A stretch of DNA of 64,000 bases. Origin: Phlebiopsis flavidoalba. Its lineage: Eukaryota; Basidiomycota; Agaricomycetes; Polyporales; Phanerochaetaceae. The stretch is from contig JAOCPU010000012.1 of the NCBI GenBank assembly GCA_035772785.1, forward strand, positions 1 to 64,000, in the 5' to 3' direction. The notes below the pieces were generated by a model. The model was not told where the DNA came from, ran no database searches, and saw only the letters and a list, made by a program, of their open reading frames with translations. Position numbers and translations under genes: made by a program. Position 1 is the stretch's first letter. Every line of letters begins with the position of its first letter. This document shows positions 61,401-64,000 of this stretch, one piece after another.

Positions 61401-64000
61401 TGTTAAATCGACTGCGTCACGATCCGCGATAGGCCTGAATAGGTAATTCACTAGTTGTGGGCCTAGTGACCGGCTAATGTGGTTGGGAACGAGCCATTAA
61501 TCGGGCCGCTCGGGTGACTGCAATGACTTTCATTACCATCGTGCACACAACACCATGGCAGTGGCTGGTTTGCCTTACCTGTAGCTTGTACTTTGGATGC
61601 TGTGGTGACTCTTGCGATCTGGACCAGGTCTCTACGGAGCCTTGCCCCCCCCCCTCGTGGCTTGTCCACAAGATACCAGGAGCGGAATAGGTTGCGACAC
61701 TAGATCTAGGTCCCGGCAAACCTCTCTCGTTTCTGTCGGTGGACCGAGACAAATGGCACGGATAATTGGATTTCTAAACTTCGGTTCATAGTAGGATCTC
61801 CCGTGGAAATCACTATTCAATTCATCATTGCGGTGCCCCGGTACTGTAGGAAATGTCAGACTCAGATAGTGGGAAGATGCGAAGAAAATATGAATGCAAT
61901 GATGACGGTGATTTGTCTAGAGGGCTGCGGAAACGGGGATCACTATGAGACCAGTCCACATGTTTGCTGTTCAGTATGGAGCAAAAAGTAATGAGTAACT
62001 TACCGCTTATAGAGGCCAATTGCGGGGAAGGATTTAGGGACCAAGGTATCCGCGTTTGAACATAATGAAGAATTCTGACTTCTTACATAGCATATTTCGG
62101 AAATGCTGTGCAACCTGTGCTAGCAATCCAAAGAGCTGAGCGTCCATTAGAACTCGGCATCAGAACTTTATCAAGACTTACTGGGAAAGAAGTGTCCATA
62201 GTAGTTTGATGTCTGTCTTGTGCACTAATATCCTTGAGGCTCTACTGTGATGAGTGGACACACGAGGCCCCGAAGAGGGGCCACAGGGATTGCGGGTATT
62301 AGGTTCGCTTCCGATAGCATTACAGACTGGCCAGGAGTGGTGTACTTTAGAGCACAATCTCGGTAAACGTTCAGGAAAAGGTTTCATGAGAGTACGTAGC
62401 AATATATAGGAAGGTGGCTTCGTGGAAGTGGCTGTCAGTGGAACTTGGCAGTAATTAACATCGCCCAGCATGGACGTCGAGACTGCACGAACCATAGACT
62501 CATGTGAGCTATAGAGGGGATCAGGCTGAAATTACTCCAATAAAGTACAGCAACCACCGTGTCCGAGTCATTTGTGGCAGTTCAGGACAAAATGTGATTC
62601 TGACCATGGTGACCGAGAACAACGAATCCCAACGAACAAACAGATACAAATCAAGGGGAAAGCGGCGGCGGCGTGCTCGGCGGCTCTCATGGCCCTGGCT
62701 ACCCCTGTCTTGCGGGTACTTAAGCTCTCTTCACCACCTAGCGACGTACCCCACACACTCCCAGTGTACACTCACTGAGTTGAATGACAGATACACAGTA
62801 CTCACTAGTCAAATTGGATTCAACTACGTGCAACCTACAGCCATCATGGACCATGTGAAACCCCAGACCCCCGCGCATTGACTGCACAATCGACTTCAAG
62901 GTGAAACAGTGCGTATCTAAGAAGTGTATACCCAACGCCTCCAAGCACAGCGTATTGACCGGACAGCAGGAACATGTTAACATGGGGCTCGAACATGTGT
63001 ACTTGCTGCCTCGGCCTTTGCTGCACAACATGAACCGAATATCCAAGCACCGCCTCTCGACGACACACTGCGGACGCCTTCGCGTGGTGCCTCGCCCGTC
63101 AATTCGAGTCCTTGATGCTCGTGTTCTGGTGTTATGTGGTAGTGAGTAAGCACAAGCATTGTCTGCTGGGTACCTACTCACAAGTCAGGGCCTGGTAGCC
63201 CCTTTTACTGGGCTGTGACCTTATTCATGTGTCAAGAGCGCATTCCCTTCGCTCAACAACCTGGGACTGCTCGTTTCTTGCTCTGGACGGATGCTGCTTC
63301 TATGGAGTTACCGCACTGCGTGTCAAGACAATGATCATGACACGCCGTGGAGAGGCTGCGTCCTTGATGAAAGTGAGCTATTGTCGATCCACCCCCGTGG
63401 ATCGACCACGATACTGACCCGGATCTCAATAGTCATATGGCCCAAATCCGCCAAAACCAATTCGACAGATGTCAATCAGACTACAGAAATCTATTGTCTG
63501 CGCCCCTTCTTATTGTATCATGGGGTAACATCATGTTCGCATTCACAACACGCGCGGGCTAACAAAATTTTACACACGGAGCGCAACGTTCTTCTTCATA
63601 ATTCAACTCACGGCCTTCGTTATTTTCGCTGGACCCAGGCCCACGCCAAGGGTCCCCGATTTTTGGGAATATCAACACCTTCAACTATTTCTTGAATCAC
63701 TCCGGTATGCTGCTGGGTCACCGAGTCGTCCTTCGTTGTGTCGCATGACGAAGTTTGTCGTCGAACTGGCAACCCGGAAATCCTTCGTGAAGAAAGAAGG
63801 AGTCTGGTCAACGAGAAAGTGTAGTCACGCGGATTGTGGCGCATTTCTCCTGCTCATTCCCTGTGGAATGCCCGTCGTTAATCGTGTCGGTGATTTTTAT
63901 CCGTTGCTGGGACAGCGGAATCTAGTCGTTGTAATTGTAGCGTCCTCGAGTACGATGATTCACTTCTTGCAGGCCATGTACATATAGCTTACGTACCGAA
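58451..64000. other. Gene-poor terminal segment
   Basis: No protein family was recognised in about 5.5 kb. Frames above 100 codons (58665-59084 plus, 58981-59418 plus, 62504-62881 plus, 62738-63181 minus, 63291-63695 plus) lack motifs and mostly overlap each other. Homopolymers include nine or more G near 60392-60401 and ten C near 61646-61656. Nothing resembles a tRNA, transposase or reverse transcriptase. The segment may be intergenic, heterochromatic, or a decayed repeat not visible without comparison. Confidence 0.35.

Overview
The window looks like nuclear DNA of a filamentous basidiomycete, probably an Agaricomycete. Genes are cut by many short GT...AG introns of about 50-70 bp, occur on both strands without operons, and encode typical fungal proteins: an Srs2-type helicase, a metacaspase, cytosolic methionyl-tRNA synthetase, a Ubp8-like deubiquitinase, a forkhead factor, a secreted oxalate decarboxylase, telomerase reverse transcriptase and MFS transporters. 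I see no rRNA, no convincing tRNA, no CRISPR array and no intact mobile element. Species cannot be told from the sequence. All family calls come from reading motifs and frames by eye; exon boundaries are approximate unless stated.

Layout. 1-5.5 kb: unassigned DNA, two diverged tandem copies of a fungal SAM-dependent methyltransferase (minus), and an unrecognised gene (minus) divergent from the next one. 5.7-9.8 kb: SRS2-like helicase (plus) with a PCNA-binding-like motif near its C-terminus. 10.0-12.6 kb: sugar transporter (minus). 13.5-15.9 kb: metacaspase (minus). 16.5-18.3 kb: unrecognised coding sequence (minus). 18.6-21.9 kb: MetRS (minus). 22.1-23.5 kb: aldo/keto reductase (minus). 24.4-25.8 kb: coiled-coil protein (minus). 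26.2-27.7 kb: membrane-anchored metallophosphatase (minus). 28.3-30.7 kb: Ubp8-like protease (plus). 30.8-35.4 kb: mostly unassigned, partly very GC-rich. 35.5-38.1 kb: forkhead factor (plus). 39.1-41.3 kb: oxalate decarboxylase (plus). 42.0-42.8 kb: glutathione peroxidase (minus). 43.2-48.1 kb: TERT (minus). 48.9-50.8 kb: drug-type MFS exporter (plus). 51.5-55.8 kb: two unrecognised genes (minus). 56-64 kb: gene-poor, only weak traces.

The most striking property is general. Almost every recognisable gene is interrupted by small insertions or deletions, while the amino acids on either side of each break stay close to family consensus. Unrelated housekeeping genes (MetRS, TERT, SRS2, UBP8) show this together. 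That fits an unpolished long-read assembly, or less likely a recently silenced duplicate block, better than independent gene death. I therefore annotate these loci as genes and state the breaks. The genes do not form one pathway. Thematic groups are genome maintenance (SRS2, TERT), chromatin and transcription (Ubp8-like, forkhead), stress and cell death (metacaspase, glutathione peroxidase) and secretion or transport (oxalate decarboxylase, two MFS carriers). I found no convincing undescribed system; the best leads are the indel pattern, the telomerase motif C duplication, and two conserved-looking but unrecognised genes.
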